A stretch of 64,000 nt of DNA from Pseudobdellovibrionaceae bacterium (GTDB lineage Bacteria > Bdellovibrionota > Bdellovibrionia > Bdellovibrionales > Bdellovibrionaceae): NCBI GenBank assembly GCA_022843825.1, contig JALHMX010000005.1, forward strand, positions 1 to 64,000, read 5' to 3'. The notes under the pieces are model-generated. The model saw only the letters and a list, made by a program, of their open reading frames with translations, was not told where the DNA came from and ran no database searches. Positions 7,925 to 17,402 of this stretch are shown here, one piece after another. The position numbers and the translations under genes are program-made. Every line of letters starts with the position of its first letter. Within the stretch, counting starts at the first letter, position 1.

Positions 7925-8740
7925 ATGACACACAACAACGACGAAGCACTTAAACAAATAGAATCCCTGCAAATCGAGCTTCTGTCCAACCCAAAGTCAC
8001 TTTCATTTGCTCGATTGGCAGATCTTTACCTTGCTCAAAATATGAACTCTGAAGCAGAAGAACTTTTGCTGAGAAGTTTAAAATATCATCCCCACTCTGT
8101 GAGTGGTCATATGCTTTTAGGCCGTATCTATCAGCTTAAAGGTGATGACGAAAAAACCTTGCAGCATTTAAATTTTTGCATCAACAAAGCTCCTACAAAT
8201 TGGAGCTGTTACCTGTTGCGTGCACAAGTTTATCTCAAAACTAAGAAAAACAAACTGGCCTTAGCTGATTTTAAACAGGTTATGCTTCACAACCCGAATC
8301 ATATGGGCGTTAGAAAATCCATCGCCCGTTTAGAGGTTCTTACGGCAGATGAATACGACGAAGACTTATTTGAAATAAAAAGCCTCAAAGAAATTAAAAA
8401 ACCAGCCCTACCGCTAGAGCCGGATAAATCAACTTCTATTTCAACCTCATCATCACGCATGGAACGAGTTCTATCTCTTGTTGATGCTTTTACAGTGCGC
8501 CAAGAATATGTTAAAGCTCTGAAACTTATCAAAGAGTGTAAATCCGAATTCGGTGAGCATGCGGAAATCAAGACCCGCCTGCTAAAACTTTCTCAATTCG
8601 AAAACGCAGAGAAACTGCGCCCAAAAGTAGCAGGACATACTTCTTTATCCAAGCAAAGCCTCATCATTGAAAAAAAGCAAAAAGCACTCGAATTATTGCT
8701 CCGCAGAATAGAAGAGTCTAAAATAAGTCAGCTTGTGTGA
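7925..8740 (+). CDS. Tetratricopeptide repeat protein
   Basis: Probable protein-interaction scaffold of 271 residues with no signal peptide. Three to four TPR units are visible between about residues 20 and 140 (for example SFARLADLYLAQNMNSEAEELLLRSL, then HMLLGRIYQLKGDDEKTLQHL). These carry the expected small and aromatic residues. A Ser/Pro-rich linker (about 155-180) leads to a further helical region. The ATG is preceded by GAGAGG. It is followed by efp after 69 bases. No partner or pathway can be assigned from sequence. Confidence 0.8.
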   Translation: MTHNNDEALKQIESLQIELLSNPKSLSFARLADLYLAQNMNSEAEELLLRSLKYHPHSVSGHMLLGRIYQLKGDDEKTLQHLNFCINKAPTNWSCYLLRAQVYLKTKKNKLALADFKQVMLHNPNHMGVRKSIARLEVLTADEYDEDLFEIKSLKEIKKPALPLEPDKSTSISTSSSRMERVLSLVDAFTVRQEYVKALKLIKECKSEFGEHAEIKTRLLKLSQFENAEKLRPKVAGHTSLSKQSLIIEKKQKALELLLRRIEESKISQLV

Positions 8741-8755
8741 GTCACGGGCTTGTTT

Positions 8756-8767
8756 TAGACTGGTCTA
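8756..8767 (+). promoter_or_regulatory. Short inverted repeat upstream of efp
   Basis: TAGAC-TG-GTCTA lies 43 bases before the efp start codon in the only intergenic gap upstream of that gene. It could be an operator half-site pair. It is short enough to be chance. Confidence 0.25.
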
Positions 8768-8809
8768 ATAGTCATTTAGGATTACGCATTAATACCAATT
8801 GGAGCATGT

Positions 8810-9376
8810 ATGTACGAAACGTCGGATTTTAAAAAGGGTCTAAAACTTATGGTTGAAGGCCAGCCTTATGTCATTGTTGATTTTCAGCACGTTAAGCCTG
8901 GTAAAGGGAATCAATTTTCCAGAACTAAAATGCGCGCTTTACTAACCGGACAAAACTTAGAACGTACTTTTAAATCTGGGGAAAAATTTGAGGTCCCTAA
9001 TGTTGAAAACGTTGAAATGACATTTTTATACAAAGACGATAGCGGCTACAACTTCATGAACCAAACAAATTACGAACAGATTACGATGATGGAGCATGAG
9101 ATCGGTGACGCAAAAAATTATTTAAGTGAAAACCTTGTCGTCGTAATTACAATTTACAATGATAAACCCGTTCTGGTCGATGTTCCGAAGGCGGTTAACT
9201 TAACTGTGGCCCACACTGAACCCGGAATCAAAGGTGATCGTGTGTCTGGCGCAACTAAACCAGCGACGATGGAAAGCGGACTTGTCGTCAACGTTCCATT
9301 GCATATTAACGAAGGCGACGTTTTAAGAATAGACACCAGTGAGGGTGCCTATGTCGAGAGAGTAAACCAGAAGTAA
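8810..9376 (+). CDS. efp: Translation elongation factor P
   Basis: Binds between the P and E sites and relieves ribosome stalling at polyproline. The length of 188 is standard, with the KOW-like N-domain and two OB-fold domains. The modification loop reads KPGKGNQF, with K32 at the tip in the position that is beta-lysylated or otherwise modified in characterised proteins. Whether the modifying enzymes exist is not visible in this window. The C-terminus (GDVLRIDTSEGAYVERV) is the family signature. The start follows a GGAG ribosome site. Confidence 0.97.
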   Translation: MYETSDFKKGLKLMVEGQPYVIVDFQHVKPGKGNQFSRTKMRALLTGQNLERTFKSGEKFEVPNVENVEMTFLYKDDSGYNFMNQTNYEQITMMEHEIGDAKNYLSENLVVVITIYNDKPVLVDVPKAVNLTVAHTEPGIKGDRVSGATKPATMESGLVVNVPLHINEGDVLRIDTSEGAYVERVNQK

Positions 9377-9421
9377 ATTTAATTCGATTAAAGTTACTTC
9401 ATAAGGATTGAGGATCAGGCT

Positions 9422-10498
9422 TTGGCAGGGATGAACAGCCTTGAAATTGAAATTCATAACTTATTTCAAGAGAGTGCCTCTATTGATTATGTATGTCAGG
9501 GGTTACTTGCCAAATATGAAAAAAATGAGACTCTGAATTCCGCAGAGGTTGAAAGCCTAAGTCATTTTTTAATTACAGCAGGAAAGCTAGAACTTCTTAA
9601 AAAATTCTACATCAAATGCCTTCGTCAGAAAAAAATTGGCCAACTTCCCCTAGGATTTATTGTTCAAGCTATGGTTTTAAGCCAAACACCGATCACTGAA
9701 GAAACATGCGCCTTTATTGAATACATTGTCTCCCTACAGCCTCAAGAAATGACTGCTCTTCAGTCTGAAGTTATTCACTTATACTCGACGACCGTAGCTC
9801 GCAGTAAAGAAGAACTGAAGACTCAGTTTCTTAGACAACGTGAAGAAGTAAAAGCTAAATTAATAGAGCAACTGAATAAAAACCGGCTCTACCAAATGCA
9901 TGACCAAGAAAGAAGTGTCCTTGATCAACTTAATCAGCTTTTTCCAAATGATATTGAGGTCGGCATCCTTAAACAAGCCCAGCTCGAAAGAAAAGCTGAT
10001 GAAATTTTATCAAGACTGAAAGCAAAAAAAAGTTTAGGTAAGCCCAGGAACTCTACTGTCGATATATCTCTTGACGCTGTTGCACAGCAAGCCATCGATG
10101 ATCTGGAAAAAAACATTCGCATCTTGGTCGAAAAATTTGTAAATGACTCTCCTGATCAGCTCTACAACCTGAGTATCTTGGCTTACCAGTTCGACTTCTA
10201 TGAGCTGACTTTAGAAATTCTAGAAAAAACTCCCCCAACTCATTCTCGTGATTGGCTCAAGGCCGAAGTTTTACACGACTGCGGTCGTTTTCTTGATTTG
10301 CTAAAGCTTATTGAACAACTTGAGAACTCTGCAAGTGCTCTGCCTGGAGATACCCACGGAGCAGTTTACCTGAAAGCTTTAGCCTATTATGGATTAGGTC
10401 AAAAAGATCTAGCTGTTCGTTTGCTGCAAAGCTTATCTCGATCTGTTCCATTTTATCGCTCTACTGAAGCCTTACTTCATGAATGGAAACAAACATGA
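9422..10498 (+). CDS. Helical repeat (TPR-like) hypothetical protein
   Basis: Soluble protein of 358 residues, predicted to be almost entirely helical, with TPR-like segments in the last third (for example HSRDWLKAEVLHDCGRFLDLLKLIEQL and GAVYLKALAYYGLGQKDLAVRLLQSL). A charged, coiled-coil-like stretch lies around residues 135-220. The TTG start at 9422 was chosen because GAGGA sits 7 bases upstream; the ATG at 9431 has no properly spaced ribosome site. The stop codon overlaps the tamB start (ATGA). Co-translation with tamB suggests a link to envelope assembly, but the function is unknown. Confidence 0.7.
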   Translation: MAGMNSLEIEIHNLFQESASIDYVCQGLLAKYEKNETLNSAEVESLSHFLITAGKLELLKKFYIKCLRQKKIGQLPLGFIVQAMVLSQTPITEETCAFIEYIVSLQPQEMTALQSEVIHLYSTTVARSKEELKTQFLRQREEVKAKLIEQLNKNRLYQMHDQERSVLDQLNQLFPNDIEVGILKQAQLERKADEILSRLKAKKSLGKPRNSTVDISLDAVAQQAIDDLEKNIRILVEKFVNDSPDQLYNLSILAYQFDFYELTLEILEKTPPTHSRDWLKAEVLHDCGRFLDLLKLIEQLENSASALPGDTHGAVYLKALAYYGLGQKDLAVRLLQSLSRSVPFYRSTEALLHEWKQT

Positions 10499-13400
10499 GA
10501 AAACGTCAGGCTATTTGGATACTCACTCCACCATTATTCATTTTTGTAGGTTTATTTCTAGTTTGGACACTCTGGTTAAAACAAAAAGTGATCACCTATG
10601 CCTTAAGCCAAATTCCAAAAATTAATGAAATGCAAAACGTTGTTCAGATTAATGTTAACGATTTGGACATATCATTACTCAAGTTGCAGGCAACAGCTAA
10701 AAACATTGATGTTCTTTTTATAAATGATCTAAATTATCTTACTCGAACAAAAATTGACTCTATTAAGCTGCAAGTTGACCCTTTTAGTTTAATGATTGGA
10801 CAACTTGAAGCTTCCTACATACAAATTAACTCTCTCCAGTGGAACATCCCTAAAGAGGCTTATAGCAAACTCTTTCAGTCTTCATCACAGGAACCCACCC
10901 AAATTAATTTAGAGCCGATCTTTAAGCATCTTCCCGATATACCTATAAAAAATATCTATATAGCGAACTCGCGTATCCAATTAAGCTTACCCCCATCACC
11001 CAACCATAGTATAGCGCATGCTGCTTTAGATCTTTCCTCTCTACAGATTACAAATCAGAAGAAAGCGATCGACCTTATTGCAAATAAAATCAATGTTATC
11101 GCGATCTCAAATGTAAATGGTGCGGTCGATGTAAGCGCTCAGATAAGTGCACGCATAGAGCAAAATGCCATCCAAAGTTTAAATATTGAAGTCTCAAAAA
11201 ATAATACATCGCTTCGCATAAACTTAACGACCGACCGACTGCGTACGTTGCTATTTAATCCTTATTTTGAAGGACAAGCTCAAGGCGAGATTCAGTTAGT
11301 TGAATTGCGCAATATAGCTTACCTGATAAAAAACACGGACTCTCGACTTCCGCAAATGAACGGAGAAGTTCGCTTCAACAGTAATATCTCTACGCAAGGC
11401 ATAGATAGCAACGAGGGGAATATTCACTTGCGCTACAGTGACATTAATATTGATACCTTAAAGTTTGGCAACGGGGAATTCAGCTCTAAAATCAAAAATA
11501 ATCAGTTCGATATTGACCGCGTTACTCTCCTCCACCCTTCAGGGCAAGCTGAGCTTAAAAAAATTGTCCTGGAAAACAAATCTCCTTATAAGTTTAAAAC
11601 AGAAATCGTTATCAACGAGTTTTCATTGCAAAAACTATTTTTATCCATCAACGAAAAAACTATTCCTGTTTTTCTTGATGTTAAAGCCACGGCCAGCTGC
11701 GAAGGACAGATAGAAAGCTTCTCGGCAATATGCACCGGCCAGCTTAACGCAGAGAACGTCGATGTTTTTAGTGACATGAAAAAAGAACTAAACATTGTCT
11801 CTATAAAAAGAGCCTTTTCTAAAGTTAAGGCAAATTTAAATGCTGATGGTGTTGAGTTCGAAAACACTGTTGAATTCAGTCCGGGCTCTGCTTTCAGCGC
11901 CAAGGGTCGCGTCGGTTTTAAAACAGGTTTTAATATGGAGTTTAAATCTGATGGGCTAAATCTGGATGATATTCAAAATATTGCCGATTTAAAACTTAAG
12001 GGTATAGCTAGTGGATCATTAGAGGCCTCGGGAGATTCAGATCATGGAATTATCGATTCTGAGCTTTCCCTAAATAAGGCTTCCATCAGCGATTTTTTCC
12101 TGGGCGACATCACAACTCATTTTAATTATCGAAATGGCCTTATAAGCCTGACTCGGTTGAATGCTCGCATGGGGGAAAGCTTATATCACGGACAAATCGA
12201 CGTTGATGTCGACAATAAAAGAACTCGTGGAGATTTTAAATTTTCTCATCTCAGAGTAGTCGATGCCTTAGAGATGATTGAAGAGAAATGGCATCTCCCC
12301 CTGAGGGCCACAGGTACAGGTTTAGCTTCAGTTTCGTTTAGCGGTCCACTGGATTTTTGGAAACTTAACCTTAAAATAAGTGCGGGCCTATTCAAAGGCA
12401 CTATTTATGACGAATCTTTTACTAAGCTTAATGCCGAAATAGAATCTAATGGCAGCAAAATGGATTTTAAAAATGTCATCCTTTCAAAGACAACTGGCTC
12501 AGTCATCGTCAGTCAACATATAGATACGTCAAAGCCTGAACCCGAATTTAATCTAAAAATCTCTTCACAAAATCTTAAAGTTGAAGATATAGATTACATT
12601 AACGGACTTTTCAAAAATGTATCTGGAAATCTACAAATTAATGGATCAGTCACAGGCCCCCTCGATCAGCCGTCAGTCGTCACTCATAGTCAAGTTAATC
12701 AATTTCAAATAGATAATTTTAGATTACCAAACTCTCAAATTGATTCCGAACTCAATAAAAAATATTTCCATGCTAACGGACAGGTGTTTGGCCGACAAAT
12801 ACAAGCCGACATTAAAATACCTTTTGTGGAACAAGAGGGCTATGCGGTAAAAGCCAAGCTTAATGATTTTCAACCGTTATTGCTTTTACCTTTAATCGAT
12901 ATTCCTCTGCCAGAATACGACATTAAATCTCAGCTGAGCGCTAATATTGATATAACAACTAAAAAAAATGACTTTACAACTTTAACCGGCCGAATATCAA
13001 TTGATCAATTTAACATTGAGCGAGGTTTACAAATAATTAAACTGACTCAGCCCACAGAAATACTTTACAGAGATGGTGCTATGACCATGGGGGCTCTTAA
13101 CCTTGCAGGTCCCGATCAAAATCTTTCTCTGCAATTACGAAATCAAAATGGTGAACAGCGACTGTTTACACATGGTCGTTTGTTTTTGAAGCCACTCCAG
13201 TTCTTAGTTCCTTTTACTGATAACTTAACGGGTGTACTTGAGTTTTCAACCTACATTGGGTTTAAAAACGGTCGCCCCCTTTTTTCTGGTGAAGGTCTTA
13301 TCAATGATGCCACGATTACGGCCAAAGGATTTCCTTACCCTATCACAAATACATCGGCCTTTTTTGATCTGTATGACTCTAAAATTGAATTCACTGATAT

Positions 13401-14511
13401 CACTGCAAATTTAAATCAGGCTCGACTTATTGGGCAAGGTTTAGTTGACATGAGAGGTCCAAAAAATATTCGAGTAGATTTAAATATGGATTCCGAAGAG
13501 CTCGAACTTGAATTCCCCAGCAAAATATTAACGGCCGGTATGGCTAAAATCAGATTTTCCGGAGATTGGCTTCCTTACACCTTAAATATCGATTATGATA
13601 TTTCGCATGGTTTAGTCACAAAAGAGTTTACCGGAGATGCTGAAGAAACAAATATGGTCTTGCCGCCTAGCTCACTGTTGCCGGCCTCTCAACTTGAAAG
13701 CAGCACCCAAGCCATGCTTTTGAATGTAAAAACTCAGTTTCCAAAAGGTATTGTTATTAAAAATAGTCTTATGGAGGGCTCTGTTGCTGGATACTTAAAT
13801 ATTACAGGAACTCCTAATACCCCGATAATGACCGGTGTAATAAATGTACTTCCAGGAAGTAAGCTGAACTTTAAAGATAAGCCTTTTGAAATTAAAAATG
13901 GAGTGGTTAGATTTAATGGGACCAAAGACATTAACCCTGAAGTCAGCCTGACAGCCAATGCTCGAGTTACTGACTATGACATTGCTTTAGATATTAACGG
14001 ACCGGCCAAGAGTTTAGATATTAAGCCTTCAAGCCAGCCCCCTTTAAGTCAAAACGATATTTTTTCTTTGCTGGCGCTGGGTTACACCACTTCGGATGAA
14101 ACATTGGCTGCTGGGCAAAATGTAACTTCAGAAACCCAGCAAAGACAAACTGGGCTTGAGGTTTTGTCAGCTATCGGTAACTCCTCTGAGTTTAGCAAAA
14201 AAATTCAGTCCCGATTGGGAGTCAATGTTCAATTAGCACCTTCTATTGATAATACGCGAAACATTGCTGTTCCAAAAGTTATCGTCAGTAAACAATTAAG
14301 TAAAAAAATATACACTTCCTATGGCCGCTCGCTGGTCGGCGATCGACAAAACAATGAAGTAAAACTGCAATGGCTGTTTCATCCGAATGCTTCCGCGATT
14401 GTTAGCTATCAAAATCAACCTAATATTTTAGAAAACACCAATATTTTAAATCAGGAAAATGAAGTTGGTGTTGGCGGACTTGATCTTGAGTACAAATGGG
14501 AGTTCGATTGA
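10495..14511 (+). CDS. tamB: Translocation and assembly module protein TamB (AsmA-like/DUF490)
   Basis: Large inner-membrane-anchored periplasmic protein of the bridge-like lipid-transfer family. It works with an Omp85 partner in outer-membrane protein assembly and phospholipid transport. The N-terminal anchor is about residues 8-28 (IWILTPPLFIFVGLFLVWTLW). About 1100 residues of beta-rich repeats follow, then the conserved C-terminal DUF490 segment (GAVRFNGT-like motif at 13909, NDIFSLLALGY, then a final region ending KWEFD). The ATG at 10495 overlaps the upstream stop, and was preferred over the ATG at 10483. It is immediately followed by the Omp85 gene, which is the usual tamA-tamB pairing in reverse order. 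Confidence 0.92.
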   Translation: MRKRQAIWILTPPLFIFVGLFLVWTLWLKQKVITYALSQIPKINEMQNVVQINVNDLDISLLKLQATAKNIDVLFINDLNYLTRTKIDSIKLQVDPFSLMIGQLEASYIQINSLQWNIPKEAYSKLFQSSSQEPTQINLEPIFKHLPDIPIKNIYIANSRIQLSLPPSPNHSIAHAALDLSSLQITNQKKAIDLIANKINVIAISNVNGAVDVSAQISARIEQNAIQSLNIEVSKNNTSLRINLTTDRLRTLLFNPYFEGQAQGEIQLVELRNIAYLIKNTDSRLPQMNGEVRFNSNISTQGIDSNEGNIHLRYSDINIDTLKFGNGEFSSKIKNNQFDIDRVTLLHPSGQAELKKIVLENKSPYKFKTEIVINEFSLQKLFLSINEKTIPVFLDVKATASCEGQIESFSAICTGQLNAENVDVFSDMKKELNIVSIKRAFSKVKANLNADGVEFENTVEFSPGSAFSAKGRVGFKTGFNMEFKSDGLNLDDIQNIADLKLKGIASGSLEASGDSDHGIIDSELSLNKASISDFFLGDITTHFNYRNGLISLTRLNARMGESLYHGQIDVDVDNKRTRGDFKFSHLRVVDALEMIEEKWHLPLRATGTGLASVSFSGPLDFWKLNLKISAGLFKGTIYDESFTKLNAEIESNGSKMDFKNVILSKTTGSVIVSQHIDTSKPEPEFNLKISSQNLKVEDIDYINGLFKNVSGNLQINGSVTGPLDQPSVVTHSQVNQFQIDNFRLPNSQIDSELNKKYFHANGQVFGRQIQADIKIPFVEQEGYAVKAKLNDFQPLLLLPLIDIPLPEYDIKSQLSANIDITTKKNDFTTLTGRISIDQFNIERGLQIIKLTQPTEILYRDGAMTMGALNLAGPDQNLSLQLRNQNGEQRLFTHGRLFLKPLQFLVPFTDNLTGVLEFSTYIGFKNGRPLFSGEGLINDATITAKGFPYPITNTSAFFDLYDSKIEFTDITANLNQARLIGQGLVDMRGPKNIRVDLNMDSEELELEFPSKILTAGMAKIRFSGDWLPYTLNIDYDISHGLVTKEFTGDAEETNMVLPPSSLLPASQLESSTQAMLLNVKTQFPKGIVIKNSLMEGSVAGYLNITGTPNTPIMTGVINVLPGSKLNFKDKPFEIKNGVVRFNGTKDINPEVSLTANARVTDYDIALDINGPAKSLDIKPSSQPPLSQNDIFSLLALGYTTSDETLAAGQNVTSETQQRQTGLEVLSAIGNSSEFSKKIQSRLGVNVQLAPSIDNTRNIAVPKVIVSKQLSKKIYTSYGRSLVGDRQNNEVKLQWLFHPNASAIVSYQNQPNILENTNILNQENEVGVGGLDLEYKWEFD

Positions 14512-17336
14512 AACTTAAGTTAAATATTTTAATTTTGTTTTTTATTTTTCAATGGGCCTCTGATCTCATGGCCAAGCCATCCGCGACAGCACATGCCGTA
14601 AAGTTTGACCTGTCCTCGTGGCCCGTTGTGACTCAAGCTAATTTGTTAAAAAGTATTCCTGAACTTAAAAAAAGTCATTTTACAGATGAAGAGTTAAATA
14701 TACTTATTAAAAAAATATATAAAGTGACTCGTCATAAAAAAATAAAAATTGTTAAAACCAACAATACACTTCAAATACATGCAGAAGCCGATTCAAAAGT
14801 GGATGAAATAACCTTTGATAGCACCCCACTGCTGAGCTATAATGATGCCATAGAGGTTTTAAATCTTGGACTTTCTGATGCCGTTGAGTCTGATAAAGTC
14901 AAATTAGCCCTAGACCGTTTAGTTAGTTATTATAAAAACTTAGGATATCAAAAAGCGAATGCAAGTTTTAAATATATTGATTTAGCAGATTTTAAAAAAC
15001 GACTTCACATAAATATTAGTATTGGCCCCAAAACTATTATTCAAGCCCTATCTTTTGAAAATATTCCCGCGAAAGATATCGCTTATCTTAAAGATAATAT
15101 TTATTGGAACTTTGTAGGCGAAAACTTAACAGATGACCGGCTAAAAAGTATCAATACAGAGGTTCGTGCCCGTTTAAATCAACGTGGCTTATTTCTGATT
15201 AGTAATATCTCACCACAAATTTTGTACAACTCGGATGATACCCGTGTTACTTTACTTTACAAATTTAATCCCAAAACAAAATACGAAATTAATATTGTAG
15301 GAAATCGATATTTCTCAGAGACTCATTTAAAATCTGAAGTTTTAAACTTAGCCGAATACAGCCCTAGCGATGAAAGTTTTCCTGACGAAATTCAATCTAA
15401 GCTTCAAAGGTTTTATCTTGCAGAGGGATACAGTCAATCCCAGGTCAAATACACACTAGCCAAGCAAAATGATCAGAATGTTTTAACCTATACAATTACT
15501 GAAAATTATAAAACCAGAATTTACAAACTTAAAATTACGGGTAGTCTTTCTCGATCAGAAAAATTTTATATTAACTTATTTGATGAGTATGCCTCTACAT
15601 CTGTACAAAATCGTGTTTTTATAAGAGCTGATATAGATCAGGCTACTCAAAATCTGGTGATGGCATTAAAAAATCAAGGTTTTGTAAATGCTAAACTTAA
15701 AAGATTAGAAATGATAACCGATGAAGCCTATCCAGAAAGGGGCTTGGTGACAATCAACATTGATGAGGGCGCGCAAACGCGGATCGCATCTTTAGAATTT
15801 AAAAACGCGAAAAATTTAGCTCCAAGTGAACTGCTAAAATCGATGGAGCTATCCGACAGCCAGCTACTTAATTTAAATGAATTTGAACAGGGCCTAAACA
15901 AACTTCAACTTCACTATGCAAACCAAGGTTTCCTGGAGATGCGTATTGCAAATTTAGAATCTGAAAGTCTTATTCAATACAGCAATGATTTTACTTCTGC
16001 TCGTATTATGCTCGAAATAGTTGAAGGCCCTCAGATTTACGTGAATTCTATTCTTATAGATGGAAATAATAAAACCCATGACCGTGTCATTCTAACTGAA
16101 CTTGAATTCTCGCCGGGAGAGCTTTTAACATTATCAAGGCTACAAGAGTCTACAGCTCGATTACAAAAAACAGGTTTATTTTCCTCTATAGAAATTAAAA
16201 CACTGGAAAGCAATACCGATGTAGCACAGCGAACAATTATCGTTACCGTCGGAGAGCGTAAACCCGGAGTAGCCACTATCGGGGGTGGTGTTACCAATGA
16301 AAATGACTTTACCATGAGGGGTTATTTAGGTTGGGCCTACCGCAATATCGGCGGGTGGGGCCGCGGAGTCTCGCTTCGTGGCGAGGGCAGCTACAATCCC
16401 ACCATACTTAATTTCTTAGAAAGTAAATTTACTTTAGGTTATCTTGAGCCCTATCTTTTTGATACCCGACTCCGTTTTCGTTTAAATTACACTACGTCTC
16501 GTACTGTGACAGATTACCTTATTCGTCGAAAAACAATCACTAACCAGGCCATCTGGTCCGTAGAACAAGATATCACCTCCAACATAACAGGCATCTGGCA
16601 AATCTATAATATTGCTAACTATGTGGATGAGGGCATCACCAAAGATGATGAAATTAGATACGGCTATACCCGGGATGATTTAGTTATTGCGTCCACCGGT
16701 CCTATTTTAGATTTAGATTATCGCGATAACGTTTTAAATCCAATGACTGGAAATTTTTCGCGTATATCTATAGAGTATGCCTCTAATATGATTGGCTCGA
16801 ACAAGACTGATGATTTTTTAAGGTATACGGCACAAACCACTTTCTATTTTAATGTTTACAAACAAATGGTGTGGGCTAATTCCTTAAGGGGCGGATATTT
16901 ACAGCCCTTAAAAATCAATGATGAAGGCGTAAGATTTGATAAAAAAGGCTTTATCCTTGGGGGACGTACGACCATACGTGGATTTGAATCCAATGAGTTT
17001 TTTCCTTCGACGGATACGGAAAAAACGTCTGAAGCAATCAGTCCCAACCTAAGACTGAGCGGCAATACATCGTACGAGCTTTTTAAGTCCGAGATGCGCT
17101 TTCCATTAATGAAAAAATCAGATCTTTCAGGCGCCATCTTTTATGATGGCGGCCAAGTTCACATTTCTAGTTTACCAAGCACAACGAGCTATAAAGCTGA
17201 ATGGCGTAGCTCGGTGGGGATTGGAATACGATATAACCTGCCTATAGGCCCACTAAATCTTGAATATGCGCAAAAGCTCAACAAAAAAAGCTACGAGTCA
17301 GATGGTGCATTTCATTTGTCTGTAGGTGTCTTCTAG
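14508..17336 (+). CDS. Omp85-family outer-membrane assembly protein (TamA/BamA-like) with extended POTRA array
   Basis: Outer-membrane barrel with periplasmic POTRA domains, the probable partner of the adjacent TamB. The TTG at 14508 overlaps the tamB stop and has GGGAG 5-6 bases upstream; the ATG at 14496 is the alternative. A signal peptide is followed by about 560 residues before the barrel. Repeated units begin with beta-strand/GN-type turns (for example INIVGNRYFSETHLKSE, IYKLKITGSLSRSEKF, IASLEFKNAKNLAPSELL, VNSILIDGNNKTHDRVI) and end in glycine-rich strands (NISIGPKT, NIDEGAQTR, EIVEGPQ). I count six or seven POTRA units, against five in BamA and three in TamA. The barrel (about 585-942) has GGRTTIRGFESNEFFP, the conserved lid-lock region, and ends in phenylalanine. 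Confidence 0.9.
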   Translation: MKLKLNILILFFIFQWASDLMAKPSATAHAVKFDLSSWPVVTQANLLKSIPELKKSHFTDEELNILIKKIYKVTRHKKIKIVKTNNTLQIHAEADSKVDEITFDSTPLLSYNDAIEVLNLGLSDAVESDKVKLALDRLVSYYKNLGYQKANASFKYIDLADFKKRLHINISIGPKTIIQALSFENIPAKDIAYLKDNIYWNFVGENLTDDRLKSINTEVRARLNQRGLFLISNISPQILYNSDDTRVTLLYKFNPKTKYEINIVGNRYFSETHLKSEVLNLAEYSPSDESFPDEIQSKLQRFYLAEGYSQSQVKYTLAKQNDQNVLTYTITENYKTRIYKLKITGSLSRSEKFYINLFDEYASTSVQNRVFIRADIDQATQNLVMALKNQGFVNAKLKRLEMITDEAYPERGLVTINIDEGAQTRIASLEFKNAKNLAPSELLKSMELSDSQLLNLNEFEQGLNKLQLHYANQGFLEMRIANLESESLIQYSNDFTSARIMLEIVEGPQIYVNSILIDGNNKTHDRVILTELEFSPGELLTLSRLQESTARLQKTGLFSSIEIKTLESNTDVAQRTIIVTVGERKPGVATIGGGVTNENDFTMRGYLGWAYRNIGGWGRGVSLRGEGSYNPTILNFLESKFTLGYLEPYLFDTRLRFRLNYTTSRTVTDYLIRRKTITNQAIWSVEQDITSNITGIWQIYNIANYVDEGITKDDEIRYGYTRDDLVIASTGPILDLDYRDNVLNPMTGNFSRISIEYASNMIGSNKTDDFLRYTAQTTFYFNVYKQMVWANSLRGGYLQPLKINDEGVRFDKKGFILGGRTTIRGFESNEFFPSTDTEKTSEAISPNLRLSGNTSYELFKSEMRFPLMKKSDLSGAIFYDGGQVHISSLPSTTSYKAEWRSSVGIGIRYNLPIGPLNLEYAQKLNKKSYESDGAFHLSVGVF

Positions 17337-17402
17337 GGTATTTTTCAGAGTGCTTTTTTATAATTTTAATCATCAAAATTGACGTTAAATCAAGGAGACC
17401 CC

